NCBI GenBank assembly: GCA_022113835.1
Contig: JAILWY010000026.1
Coordinates: 206,001 to 270,000 of the forward strand
From: Atopsyche davidsoni
Lineage: Eukaryota > Arthropoda > Insecta > Trichoptera > Hydrobiosidae
Length of the DNA: 64,000 nt
Direction: 5' to 3'
Positions 45,859-57,758 of the stretch are shown one piece after another. Numbering within the stretch: the first letter of the stretch is position 1; every line of letters starts with the position of its first letter. The notes below the pieces were generated by a model. The model did not search any database and was not told the origin of the DNA. It saw only the letters and a program-made list of their open reading frames with translations. The translations under genes and the position numbers were made by a program.

Positions 45859-46009
45859 AGAAGAAAAGAAATAACCTGTATAATGTTCAGATTTCTGTCC
45901 AGTGTCATATATTTGTTCAATTAATAATAAATAAATGTTTTTGGTGAGATGTGTGTTTTCATTATATATATTTGAGCCTTTTTATTATAATTTACATACA
46001 TATGTCTAA

Positions 46010-46048
<39 letters not shown>

Positions 46049-48489
46049 CATACATATAAGTATATATATATATGTATATATATATATGCGTGTATATATA
46101 CATATATATATTATATATATATATATATTTATATATGTATTATGTCACTTTATTTTTGTATGTTGAAAACTGATTTTTTTAGAGTATTGAGTATTTATTA
46201 GAAATAAAAAAAAGCTTCCGTTTGGAAGAAGGGATTTATCTAACTTTTTGCATTTAAATTTTTTTGGTTGGTGCATTCGATTTTTCGCAAAAGGTACGAG
46301 AAAATGATCAAAAAACTCAAATATGGAACCTCCAACAACGGATTTTGACTTCAGTGTGAATATTTATATTTCTTGTTTGGAATTTTTTTTGTAAAAAGGT
46401 AAAGTAGTGGTCGATTTATTGCAATTTTACTGAATTCACGCAAAGTTTACAAAAAAATCCCATGGAAATGTGGCTTTATAGCATAATTTCAATAAGTTAA
46501 ATATGACAATAATTATTTTAAAATGTTTATAAATATTTATTCCTTTTTGAATATTTGAAAAGAAAAATCAACAATATAAATTTATTAAATATTAAAAAAA
46601 AAAAATTCTTCTTTGATAATTGACCATAAATAACAAAACTTAGTCCAACTAGAACTGTCATTCAGTTTCCAATTGAAAGCTACGCTAGAGATCTCTGGTG
46701 TCCGGGTTGGTGAATGAAAACGGAATTTTTGAAAAAGTAGCCCTCTTAAGAATAAACGCGTTCCCGCACCAGAGCGCGTGGCTCGCGATGAGATGTCATT
46801 GTTTTCAACAACTTGATTACAACGTTAAGCAACTTGAACAACGTTACACTGTACAGATAAATATTACTTTCGTAAAACATGTACATATTAAATTCACGTT
46901 TAATTACTTATTTTTGAAAACTATGCTTTATTAATATTGAAATGACAACAGTTTGAGAAGTTATATATTTTTACCAACAGATCGACTCATTTGCGCAGCA
47001 CAAATGAACAAATTGCTATAGTAATACCTTGGAAATATTTAAATGATACAAAAACCATACATAAGTGTTGTCGCTTACAAAACCTCACGCCCTTCGAGCT
47101 ATCGTTGGAATGCCACCATTAAAACAACTTTGAATACCTCATATCTCGCAATACAATAAGTACGGAATAAAACACTTCATAGACCGACCGCAATCTATCA
47201 TATTTTCTCTTTGAACTAGATGATGTATTACGTAAGCTGTAATGGAATTGTGATATAATAGAAACCTGTAAGTTTTTATTCAAATTCATTCAACTTGGAT
47301 TCAATTCCGATAGCAATCAATTTAGTTCTAAAACAAACATAATTGACTGTAACAACATAGCATCAGCGGGGGAATGTACGCGTGAGAATCGAATAAAATT
47401 GTCTCGGTAAATATAAAAAACCTAACTTTCTTCGTTGGGTGGATAGAAAATTGGTCAGTCGTGACAGAAGAGTGGCTTCTGTGCGGCAGGCGAAGTCTCG
47501 CGGAACGCTGCCTTCAGCCTCATCGGGCGCAGAGCACTCGAGCTGGAAATCAAACATTTCTTACGACGAAGCCGCCTGTTTTCCACAATAGACGTATTAC
47601 AGAAACCATATTCATTCAAATCTTCGAAGATTTGTTTTATACGTTAGATGGAAACAATAAAGCGATGTATAAGATTTATAATCTTTTTAAATCGAATGTT
47701 GGTACTGTTAATGCTCACTCAGCTGTTTTTTTACTGTATTTATTACTGTGCTATTTATTTTGTTTTTAAAAATAATAGAATTACCTTGATCGAATAAAAC
47801 TACTAAAACTGAATTGAAAAGCGCCCTAGCGATATAATTTAGATAATTTAAAAAACGTCGATTTGTAATATATTAATCTGGCGGCGAATAGAAAATCGGA
47901 GAATACATAACGGGATTGACATCGATCGACTTGTAGTTTTTTGAACTTTACCCGACAGCTCACACGTCAACCGACTCATCGACGAAGCGTGATTCCCGGC
48001 CCGGCCGCCGCTAGGATAGGTCGATAGGTCGTCCTGAGTTCTCGTCCCTGTACGGATTGTCATGAGAGGACAAAATAATCAAGATAGGTATAAAGTAGAA
48101 TCATTTATCTAAGACTTACAATTTGTTGTTATCAGCAAGAGACATTCATATTTTAATGTCCGCCCCCTGGTTTTCGGGAATGTCTAAGTAATGTCTACTG
48201 TAAAGTTTTATATCTAATGTAAACTTTCTCTGCGATCGATTCTGCTTCGAACAAAGAAAATGTTGAATAATCAGACATATAATTCTAAATAATCGTAATA
48301 AACGAGGTGACAAAACCAGGCGCTCGGTGGCGGATACTCATATTCTTCATTTAAAACATAGGCTCCCAAACTATTTTGTCTCGTCGACCCCTTGTCGAGT
48401 TTTCCTGTTTTTCGTAGACCCCTGCCTTGCTAATTTTGAATTTTTACAAATTCATCAACTTCAAACATACTTTTGACATCTGATATACA
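45859..48489. other. Intergenic stretch with microsatellite and GC patches
   Basis: 46013-46130 is a complex TA/TG/TACA microsatellite. GC-rich islands are at 47460-47555 and 47945-48055. The sequence 48360-48420 (GGCTCCCAAACTATTTTGTC, then TCGTAGACCCCTGCC) recalls hAT-type MITE ends but is not delimited. No gene recognised. Confidence 0.45.
46013..46130. repeat. Complex TA-rich microsatellite
   Basis: Interrupted TA, TACA and TATG dinucleotide and tetranucleotide repeats over about 120 bp. Confidence 0.9.
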
Positions 48490-49395
48490 GGATGGGCCAT
48501 ATTTTATGTCGGTATGTAAACATTAAATAACTTTGACATTTATTAACCGATTGGCTTGAGTAAACATATTTTGAAACGTCATTTCAATACAATTTTAATC
48601 ATGTTTCACACCGAAACAACGTGCCGAAATAGTGACGCTGTACATTGAAAATAATCGTACAACGTGCATATCTTTGAAAATATCGAGGCCAACAAGCACC
48701 GTCTGACAACACTATTCGTCGTTTGTTGCCGAATTTTCTTGAGCATGGGACAGTGGGAGATCGTCCACATGCTGTTCATCAACGCTCAAGATGTTCTAAT
48801 GAACCGTTTTAAGCGGTAAAAGAGTGTTGCCGAGAACCCACATGTGGCTGACACTGAACCTGATTTTTGGAAGCAAATTTTGATGACTGACGAGGCCCAT
48901 TTCACACTCTCTGGCGCCGTTAACAAGCAAATTGCATTTGAGGAACGGAGAATCCACACGAGATCCATGAAACAACAATGCACGGCCAAAAAATGACTGT
49001 TTAGGCCGGCGGTTGTGCCAAAACCATCATTGCGCTAATTTTCTTCAGAGAAGGCGAAACAGTTGATATCAGTGGATGTTGGCTCATTATGCCTGACCAC
49101 AAATGTGTGGAAATGGTCTGGACGGTTACTGGTTTCAACAAGTCGGTGCGCCATGCCACACTGCAAATCAAACAATGCAGTTTCTCTAGATTTTGACCCC
49201 TCCGGGCTTCTTTTTATGGGGTTATTGGCGAGCTCGAGGCAAACATTCGTGCCAATACCGCCCGAGATGCTCGAAAAAGTGATGGAAAATGCAGCAAAAA
49301 GGTGCATTTTGCTTTGGCCAATAAAGGCAGCTACTTGATTGGTGTTGTATTTAAAAACTAGTTCAAATAAATTGTAAAGAGCCAAATTGAATAAA
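48490..49395 (+). mobile_element. mariner-like element, decayed
   Basis: A terminus GGATGGGCCATATTTTATGT near 48490 opens the element. It runs to about 49395, where a foldback arm begins. Contains one decayed transposase on the plus strand. The right terminus is not visible, so the length is uncertain. Confidence 0.78.
48600..49378 (+). pseudogene. Broken mariner-like transposase
   Basis: The N-terminal DNA-binding region is split over frames (VTLYIENNRTTC and GTVGDRPHAVHQRS). The catalytic part has DFWKQILMTDEAHFTLSGAV followed by NKQ, with the first DDE Asp in TDEAHF (about 48880-48900). After that come ENPHEIHETTMHGQKMTVWA in a shifted frame and FNKSVRHAT-like text. The C-terminus, IGVVFKN, ends at about 49355. 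Multiple stops and shifts. It belongs to the same clade as the copy at 57.5-59.3 kb, which shares the DEA-F and VNKQN motifs. Confidence 0.8.
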
Positions 49396-49404
49396 AATAC
49401 CTCA

Positions 49405-49556
49405 AGAAATTTAATATTTTTGACAGAGAGTACTAGGTGGAATTCCATTTTAATATTTTTTAATAAAATACTTGAGTGATTTTCCACATTTTTATTTTGT
49501 TAGTGACCGGTTTCGCCAACCTTTCACGTTGGCATTATCAAACAGAGTGAGATTTT
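49405..49556 (-). repeat. Foldback half-element joined to a Helitron fragment
   Basis: Tail (TTTTTGACAGAGAGTACTAG and GGTGGAATTCCATTTTAATA) and one complete arm through ACGTTGGCATTATCAAACAG. The opposite arm is absent, and Helitron sequence starts at about 49557. Confidence 0.88.
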
Positions 49557-50220
49557 ATATAAAAAGAAACTGATGCACAGCGAACGCTGCGTTTGTCTTC
49601 GATGAGAGTGCGTGCATCGATAACGAAACAAAAAGAAACAGATACACAGCGAGCGCAGCGTATGTCCTCAAAGCGAGTGTGTGTATCCACATCGAGACAA
49701 ACAGAAACAATAAGACAACTCACACAGGAACGTTTGATAGCGTTCGCTGTCCCAGAAAATATTACTGCACACAATTGTGGATTAATGAATGTGACCTGTC
49801 GATTCTGCAATGCTCTAAATTTTCAAGCAGAAAAACCATCAAATGGAAAGTTCAACAATTGCTGTCACAAAGGTAAAGTGAAACTACCAGCAAGGCCTAT
49901 TTTCCCAGTATATTTAAAGGATATTTTGTCAAATCCAGAAATATTTATAATGGGAATTTCAAAAGAAAAATAAGATCATACAATAACTGTATATCTTTTG
50001 CATCAATGGGAGCTAAATTAACAGGTCCAGTGGCAGAATCAGGGCTACTCTGCTTCAAAGTTCAAGGCCAAATATATCACAGAACTTCGCACCTTCATCA
50101 AACTGATGGTACAAAATGAAAGCAATTCATTCAATTCATCTTACTGTCGGCCAAACATATGTTTAAACACTATTGCATCGTTTATCGAATACGTCATTCT
50201 GTGACGGGCTACATTTCTAG
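49557..50220 (+). mobile_element. 5'-truncated non-autonomous Helitron
   Basis: Aligns from about 49561 with the copy at 24721 onward, including two 23-residue units, the VPENITAHNCGLMNVT segment, and the same internal deletion junction CTGATGGTACAAAA. It ends with the hairpin CGTCATTCTGTGACG and CTAG at 50217-50220 followed by T. The 5' TC end and leader are missing. Confidence 0.9.
49593..49973 (+). pseudogene. Truncated Helitron ORF remnant
   Basis: 126 codons of the N-terminal region, beginning within the repeat units. It contains the Cys-containing segment CRFCNALNF and CCHKGKVKLPARPIFPVY and ends at a frameshift after SNPEIFIMG. Rep and helicase domains are absent. Confidence 0.85.
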
Positions 50221-51481
50221 TAAAATAATATAGAGTGTTATTATTTTATTGCTACCCAATAGCTATCGTTAGTATATTTAATATTTACTGACGTGCTGAC
50301 ACTGCAGCTGGAGGGCTGTTACTGCGTTCACTTTATTTCATCTGAACAGATCGAGGGCTTATCGAGTGGGTGAGCTGTGTCAGATGCCGTCGGTAAGGCC
50401 GGCTCCGCGTTTCCGTCCTTTCGTTGGAGTCATCCGGCATGGAGACCGAGGTCGAAAAATTGATGTGGCTTTTCATTTAAGAATACGATTTAATAAATGA
50501 TGTTTTTCTACCATCATTTTCAAAAATCTATTATCTACAAGAATAGCTAAACTTTCTTCGTTGTGAAAGAAAATCAATAACCATGTTAGAAGGAAAAACT
50601 TATTAAATAATAAAATAACCAAATATAGCAACATGACGGCTTCTTATAAGATCGCGTGAGAGCTAAAGCGTTGATGATTGATTAGCACCTTCTCAAAAAA
50701 AATGATATTACACACTAATTAAGCAAATCGGTTACATGTATAATTAATTCCAGTTTTTATTTACATAAAGTAAAACAGTGTTACTCTCCGACAACGAGAA
50801 GCGAGCTTTCATATCGATGCATAATGAAACTTTCTCTGACGATATACGTCGAGCACGGCCGGTCTATCTGTATAGTGTGCCAATGGACATTTATTTAATC
50901 ATATTGCTTTTAATGCTGATACAACAGCAGATAAAAACACCTTTCAAATTGTGTTCTTAAACTGAGTATAAATATATATGTGTATAAATATTCACGTAGA
51001 AACAAAATTCATGATACGTACTCCTTAATTTGTCAGTATTTTTCTGTTAAAATACATTTTAAAAAATTATGCAAAGAAAATATTTGATAGTAAACCGCAA
51101 TACTCATTTTCAGATCTATAATTTTACATTAACAGAAAAAAATGTTTGCGAATTCTGTTTCAATTTACAGACATGCACGTACGATTGTGTAAAGTATTTG
51201 CTTGAACACGTTAGGAAAAAAGTACGATTATTTTAACCAAAAACGCATTCAAAGTACGAGCAAAAACCGCCAATTGTTAACTACATCTGTAATATTAAAG
51301 TTGTGCGGGCAGAATGACGTAACTCCTTTTTTTGTTTTTAATTTTAATGACAAAAGTTAAATAGATATTCGATTTATTGCAAATTATGATTTATTAAAAA
51401 TATAAAGCTAAATTTTACAATACAGAACAAACAAAAAAGGTTTTATTAACTATAATTTCTAATAGTGCGTAAAAATAATTG
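50221..51481. other. Intergenic stretch
   Basis: No gene recognised. One GC-rich patch at about 50365-50455. Confidence 0.5.
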
Positions 51482-51720
51482 AGAAATTCAATATTTTTGA
51501 CAGAGAGTGCTTGGTGGAATTCCATTTTAATATTTTTGAATAAAACACTTGAGTGATTTTCCACATGTTCGTTTTTATTGGTGACCGGTTTCGCCAACCT
51601 TTCGCGTTGGCATTATCAAACAGAGTTTGATTTGTTTGATAACGCCAACGTGAAAGGTTGGCAAAACCGGTCACAAATAAAAACGAACATGTAGAAAATC
51701 ACTAAAGTATTTTATTAAAA
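51482..51720 (-). mobile_element. Foldback element, best-preserved copy
   Basis: Tail 51482-51540 (reverse orientation, with GGTGGAATTCCATTTTAATA). Then two arms, 51541-51628 and about 51632-51717, are near-perfect inverted repeats around a loop of only a few bases. It could form a hairpin with a stem of about 85 bp. The high arm identity suggests a young copy. No ORF of its own. Confidence 0.92.
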
Positions 51721-54700
51721 AAATATATAAATATACATAAATTATTATTATCACGACGAAGATGTGCGAGGTATTAATCATTTATTGAATTGTAAATATG
51801 ATTAATTCTATTTTATTAATTGTAAATAGAATTTAACACTACGAATAAGTTTTGTTTTATTATAAGGTTTAAATATATTTTTTAATTTATCTGGTATTTG
51901 GAAAAATATAAATACAATAAACATAGTATTTAATAATACATTTTACGTTAACCGTAAAAACACACGTTATTAGAATATTAAATAAAAAAGTAATGAAAAA
52001 ATTCGTAAATTTCTTACAATATTCATAAATAGCAGTTTTGAAAAAATATATTTGAACTTAATTTAACAGAATACTCCCATGCCATATTACGAGTGTATGT
52101 AATCACTTCTAAAATCCAGTTCCTTTGTTAAAAAGCTTGCTTTTAGTGCAAGAGATATTTTCAAACCACAAAATATCTTATTATATCTTAAATAATCGTA
52201 TTCAATTAACAAAATTTACATTTAGAAAGCCAAAAACAAAAATCTATTCTTTTTATAAGGAATTCCAATGTCTTATATTTTAAAAATAACAATGAATTTT
52301 AATAAAGTATCCTAAGTATCTTTACTAGAAAAAAGTAAATAAACTGAAAAAATTAATACATTGAATGCTTAATGTTTTTAGTGTTCCAAATGTTTATTAT
52401 TCGACGCTATTAGTTTCGTTAACATACTCGGTTGCCATCTTCAGGTAAAGTGACGTTTCTCAATAAACTCATTGGCGAAATGAGCTCGCGAAACTTCACT
52501 CTGCCCAAAAATGTCAACCAAGTATGTCGGTGAAACTAGTAGCATCAAAGAATAAAATTCAACATAAACATACAAGGTCAACCAGTTGTACACATATTTC
52601 CACTTTACTAACCATAGATTTTTTGTAAAATATCCAATACGTTAATCTGTCCATTCACCGACGACACACAAAGGCTGGGCGCAACAGCTGCTTCGACGAA
52701 TTTGAAATGGTTATGCAAAATCTTGAAATAATTTCATTGATTCTAATATGTGGGTCGTTGGTTACTCTTACTTGGTTTAGTTATTTTCGTATATGATATT
52801 ATAAAGTTACTGAAATCATACGAAATCAATTACTAATATGAATATAGTATACTCGGTTTGATATTGTGTAATAATTTTACTCGCGAGATTCTTATGCAGA
52901 CTTATTGCTATATATTTATTTGATCTCCACACGTGACGCGCAGCCGCCTTTTTACTCACGGTGTTCTCTATTAAAGTTTGTAGAAAAATTGTTCTATAAT
53001 AGCTCAAAAAAAAGATTAATAATGACGTAAGTAAACGACATACAAAGAAAATAAAAAAGGCCGAATAATTGCAGACCACTGCTACTTATCAGAAATAAAA
53101 TTAAGAAAAAATTCGCTCGTTGCTATTTTAAACTAATAGATATTATGATGAACACATAAGAAAAATTTTCCGATCTTAACGGCTAATATCATTGGAGAAT
53201 CGAATAGTCGACGCTATTCAGAAGTAAACTTTCTCGGCGTTTCTTGCGCTTGCAAGTAAAAAGAGGTGTCGGCTACCGAAAATGGAAACATAGCTTCGTA
53301 GTCTCGAGTTTTTGGCCTTTTCTGCTTTCGGACATGGCGAGCGTCCGAGATGCGTCCATTCGAGTTTACATTGTACAAATCTACGCAGCAGCCTAAAAAA
53401 CACGAAACTCGGAGCGGCCCGTTCGCCTCGGGCTGGCGGCGCTCACTCGGCGCCCGTGCCAAACGATGATTTCATTATTCAACGAATTTGGTGGTCGATC
53501 TAATGTATCAATTTTAAATCGATAGATATTCAGAATGCCCCAAGCTCGTGATCGCCGATAACATCTGCCTCGGGTCACACTAGAGTCACTCGTTCGCATC
53601 GTATTGCGTAAACAATTTGCACAATTTCGCCGGAAGCAAAACGACCCAAGTGTGTATCAATGTTCAGTATTGGCGCAATGTTATAAAATATTAAAAAACT
53701 TGATCTAAAGCATAGACTAGATTTAATTACTATATATTATTATAAATCGTTTGTTCAGAAGCAGACTTGTTTAATTATTTTAAGTTTCACCCAAATAGTA
53801 CTTGCGAGGACTGTGGGAGAAATTGTTATTTGAAGTTTCAAATTATGTCGAGTCTAAACAATGTTGCGCTTCCCGCTCCGCGGAGGCCTCGTCGATGCGC
53901 AGAACCTTCTCCCGTCGTGTCCGAGCCTCGCGGGGCTTTATCGGCGGTCAAGTGCGAGGTGTTTATCGATCAGAAATTCAGCAATCTCTTGCTAGAGCCG
54001 ATTTGTATTTTTAAACAAAGTACTTATGTTACGTTTATCGTAAACATCGATGGTCATTGAGCGAAGAGCACTTTAACAGTACTGTGTCATATTTATTATT
54101 TTTCTAGACTATTCATAGGCGCTTACAAAAGTCTTTCTACTTTTTGTGCGTATTAAAAATAATGGGGGATAAATACCCTTAAAAGTCATTGCGCCATAGC
54201 TTTTTAAAAGTTTCTTAATAAGCGAAACTGTGGGTGCACCGTTTGTGATATTGATATTTATGTTCTATGCGATCGATACAAAAGACGCCAAAAAATACAA
54301 TTCCCTCTTTTGTTATTCTATTGAATAAACTGCTTTACGTCTAATTTATTCCTATTTTCTGATTGTGTCCACAATCGTAATTGTTGTAGTTTTTAAAAAA
54401 ATTATTTTCATATTCAATATATAATATAAAGACTTGTAGCTGGTGTTTTGTTAATTTGTATGTATTCGAATACTACATGATTAATACTTTCAAATTTTTC
54501 TTTAAAAATTACGAATACTGACAAAGGCCCCAAAACGTTCAATGGACCTTCCTCCCTAAATAGAGAGGAAGATCCATTGGAATGCGAGGTCTGAACACCC
54601 GTGGCTAGGTGGGCTCCACCCTCTCATCGAAACACTCTTCCTCGCAAGCGAAACTCCTTTTACTTTAATTTACGACAAAAAGCATTCAAAACACAAAGGT

Positions 54701-55484
54701 TTTTTCGATTAACCAAGCGTGTTGTCAAAAAGTTATTACCCACCCCAGGATGACAGACGGAGGTCTTTGTATTATGGACATTGATTATTCGGCTTTAAAT
54801 AAGATATAGTTGTGGAAAAAAAAATTCAACAAAACACAACCACCATAACGTACTAACGTACAGTTTACAGTGCGCAATCCCCGTCGTGCCTCGGTCGTCA
54901 GTCAATAACGAACTTCACTTTTGCATTTTCTGTCGCCGATGGTTCTGATAAACACTTTCTCTAGCATCAGAATCGAATCAGCTAGAGTAGTATATTATAA
55001 TAATTGCATTTTAATATCAATAGAAAGCTAGGTGACTCAACAACAGAAAGTCCATGTACATAAAAAAAATTAATCGAATATATTATACCGTCGACTTGAA
55101 ATATTTTTATTTTCTGAATGTTCACATTTTATATTATTTTACAATATTAAAAATGTATGTAAGCTATAAATAAGATGTTGAAAGAGAGAAATGAGCCAAA
55201 TACTTGATAGTTTTTTTTCTGGTAACAATGGAAAAAAAACGACAAGTCGTCAACAACATCACTACTTTAAATCGATTGTAATAGTAAAAAGGCCTTTTTC
55301 TTGACTCAGAACGAGTTTGCAAGAATAATATTTTATGAATTTTTTTTTCAAAGTCAATATCTTGACATTAAATAATAAAGAACATAACATTATTTTTTCT
55401 TAAACTATAAATTTGTGTTTAAATAAAAGAAAACTGACCTCCAAATTTTTGCACATTGGTTTATTATATATATAGCTTTGATAG
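51721..55484. other. Intergenic stretch with GC islands and one hairpin
   Basis: No gene recognised. GC-rich islands at 53215-53460 and 53860-53965 open short frames on both strands without recognisable domains. A hairpin lies at 54540-54579 and is listed separately. Confidence 0.45.
54540..54579 (-). other. Short near-perfect hairpin
   Basis: Arms 54540-54557 and 54562-54579 are inverted with a 4-base loop. The two mismatches are C opposite A on the plus strand, but become G-U wobble pairs on the minus strand, so minus-strand RNA could pair along all 18 positions. Too short to call a microRNA precursor. Confidence 0.6.
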
Positions 55485-55660
55485 CTATTTCACGTTGGCA
55501 TTATCAAACAGGTTTTTATCTACTCTGTTTGATAATGCCAACGTGAAAGGTTAGCGAAACCGGTCACAAATAAAAACGAACATTTGGAAAATCACTCTAG
55601 TATTTTATTCAAAAATATTAAAATGGTCCAATGGTCTGTCAAAAACATTGAATTTCTTAT
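55485..55660 (+). mobile_element. Foldback element copy, left arm truncated
   Basis: Only the inner part of the left arm remains (TTTCACGTTGGCATTATCAA). The right arm is complete (CTGTTTGATAATGCCAACGT... AAATAAAAACGAACATTTGG), followed by a tail with a small deletion inside the GGAATTCCACC box. Confidence 0.85.
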
Positions 55661-55663
55661 ATT

Positions 55664-55750
55664 GTTTATCCGCGAGCATTAAGATAAATAACGTTAAAAA
55701 ATTTCCTTTTTTTTTTTTCGAACGAATAAAAAAGTATTTAATTTCTTTAT
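55664..55750 (+). repeat. Second-family Helitron 3' region, truncated
   Basis: GCATTAAGATAAATAA, then TTTCCTTTTTTTTTTTCGAA and AAAAGTATTTAATTTCTTTA, match the 3' untranslated region of the Helitron ending at 25903. It stops where the Tc1 element begins. Confidence 0.8.
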
Positions 55751-55753
55751 TTA

Positions 55754-56836
55754 CAGTGTGTTTAACAAGAACGTGACCACTATAAAATAATGTTTTTGGG
55801 GTTTTTTAGCAAAAAAAATAAATGAGCAGGTAGTCCAATGTTTTGTCCTTAATTCATCATATAAATTATTCAGTTTTCGTGTTTACTTCGCACAGAGTGC
55901 AAATTTCTAGAGATGAGTGTCGCGTATGCTTCCCGCTATGAGGCAGTGTTCCTTTGTTCGCATCCTAAAATGAATAAATTAAAGGGGCTTGTGACTAAGT
56001 GGATGAACTAATATTTAGAAACAAAACACGTCGATGACCTACCAGAAAGTGGTAAAACAAAAAAGACGTCGTCCGCCGAGGATAAGCGGATAACTAACCT
56101 ATTTTTGAAGAAACCACACCTATCTTTGCAATCTGCATAAGAAAAACTGAAGCAAAAAGGACTAAATATATCTTTAACTATAATAAGAAGACGTTTAATG
56201 TAGATTAAGTTAGAATATCGAAGCACAGTGAAGAAACCGCTCCTTTCAGAAAATCACGTTAAAAAAAGAATGTCCTGGGCACATGAAAACAAAGACCGCG
56301 ACTGGGACAAGATAATATTTTCTGACGAAGCTTCATTTTAGGAAACTAGTATCTCACCTCATGCTTGGTCAGCTGCCGATAACAGAGCCGAAAAAACTGT
56401 TAAACATCCGGTAAAGGTGCATGTTAGGGGATGCTTCTCAAAACGTGGTTTTGGCAATTTGAACTTGTTTACCGGAACTTTGAATGCTGCAAGGATAAAC
56501 CAAATATACCAGAAAGCATTATTACCATCTACCCAAAGACTGTTTCCAAGCCCAAGTGAATCATGGATATTATAAGAAGATAACGACCCAAACACCGAAG
56601 TCGCCTATGCAGCACGTGGAAACAAGATAAAGGCATCGAGGTCTTGGATTGGCCCTCACAATCTCCTGACGCAAACCCAATCAAAAACGTTTAAGCGTTG
56701 ATAAAGCTTAAATTTTGAGGAAAAAAAAACGCTAACTGCCACTGAGCTTACTCGCAACTTAAAGGGCTTATGGAGGTCATTATCCCGAGAATATGCAGAA
56801 AAATTAGTTGAAAGAATGCCATGCCTCATATGTTCA
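55754..56836 (+). mobile_element. Tc1-type transposon, right end lost
   Basis: Begins CAGTGTGTTTAACAAGAACG directly after TA. Carries one decayed DD34E-type transposase on the plus strand. The right inverted terminus is missing: Helitron 3' sequence starts at about 56838. Confidence 0.85.
55913..56830 (+). pseudogene. Broken Tc1-like transposase
   Basis: Starts MSVAYASRYEAVFL at 55913. The N-terminal paired-like helices contain AEDKRITNLFLKKPHLSLQ. The catalytic part has RMSWAHENKDRDWDKIIFSD, with the first Asp in FSDEASF (about 56310-56340), a stop, then GCFSKRGFGNLNLFTGTLNA. The second motif is EDNDPN (about 56577-56595). Shifted frames give LDWPSQSPDANPI near 56650, where the last Glu would follow, and finally LTRNLKGLWRSLSREYAEKL. 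Several stops and shifts make it inactive. Confidence 0.88.
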
Positions 56837-56837
56837 T

Positions 56838-56925
56838 AAAAAAACAAAATTTCCTTTTATTCGAACAAATAATAAAAATGTATTTCTTTTTTTTAGCGTA
56901 GTAGCACACGTCGGGTATCCGCTAG
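56838..56925 (+). mobile_element. Second-family Helitron 3' terminus
   Basis: CAAAATTTCCTTTTATTCGA, then GCGTAGTAGCACACGTCGGG and TATCCGCTAG, followed by T. The terminal 80 bases match the Helitron ends at 25903 and, inverted, at 60738. Confidence 0.88.
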
Positions 56926-57539
56926 TATTGAATAAAGATAAAATATAAATAATATATACAATATCTATTTAATATAAATTCGAACTGCATTTTAAATGTA
57001 TTCATAATTGTTTTTTTTGTATTTAGTCCATAGGATACAGTGCCTACTCACCCGTACGAACGTACATATTCCGGAAGGAAGTGAGCGTAGCCACTCGACA
57101 ATTACTTCAAATCTATCGCAATCAACTCATTAATCATTAGTTATTCATCGGAGTATAATCGATATGCAAAAAGCATGACCATGAACATAGATCACGAAAT
57201 TCTGAAACAGTCAGCAACACACGGGCTTGGCTGTTCGGGGTCAGACTGACTGAATTTATATTCAATACTTTATAAAACCTTTTTTTTTGTAAAACACGCT
57301 TTTGGCTTCGAGAGGCTTCATCAGACATACCACCTAATTGTAATTGTAATCTTGAAAAGGCATAACCATTTATCACAAAAATATTTAGCAATAATCTTGC
57401 TGTTTAGCTGTTGTCCAAACATAGTATCAGGTATTTGTTAGTTCAGTAAAACAAAAACTACTAGTAATCAAGTTTTTTTAATTGTTGATTATAAGAATAC
57501 AAAATGAAAATTATTTCGAAAAATGATGTTTTCCAAATG
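56926..57539. other. Intergenic stretch
   Basis: AT-rich, no gene recognised. An 84-codon minus-strand frame at 57137-57391 has no recognisable domain. Confidence 0.45.
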
Positions 57540-57758
57540 GTGACCGTTACGCTGCTAGCACTTTTCTAATCTGGAACGAAGATTGCCGATAACACGCTGA
57601 CACATAGCCCTCGATATTGCTGCCATTTCTGACCTGATGTTTTGTTTCAATTCCGTTAGATTTGTCGGATTATTCTCATAAACCCTACTTTTAAGGTATT
57701 CCCATACGAAATAGTCAAGAGTGCTTAGGTCGGGGCTTCTGGGAGGCCAGTTGATGTT

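Noticed and set aside
45921..46103. Tyr/Ile-rich frames
   Set aside because: Encoded by the TA/TACA microsatellite.
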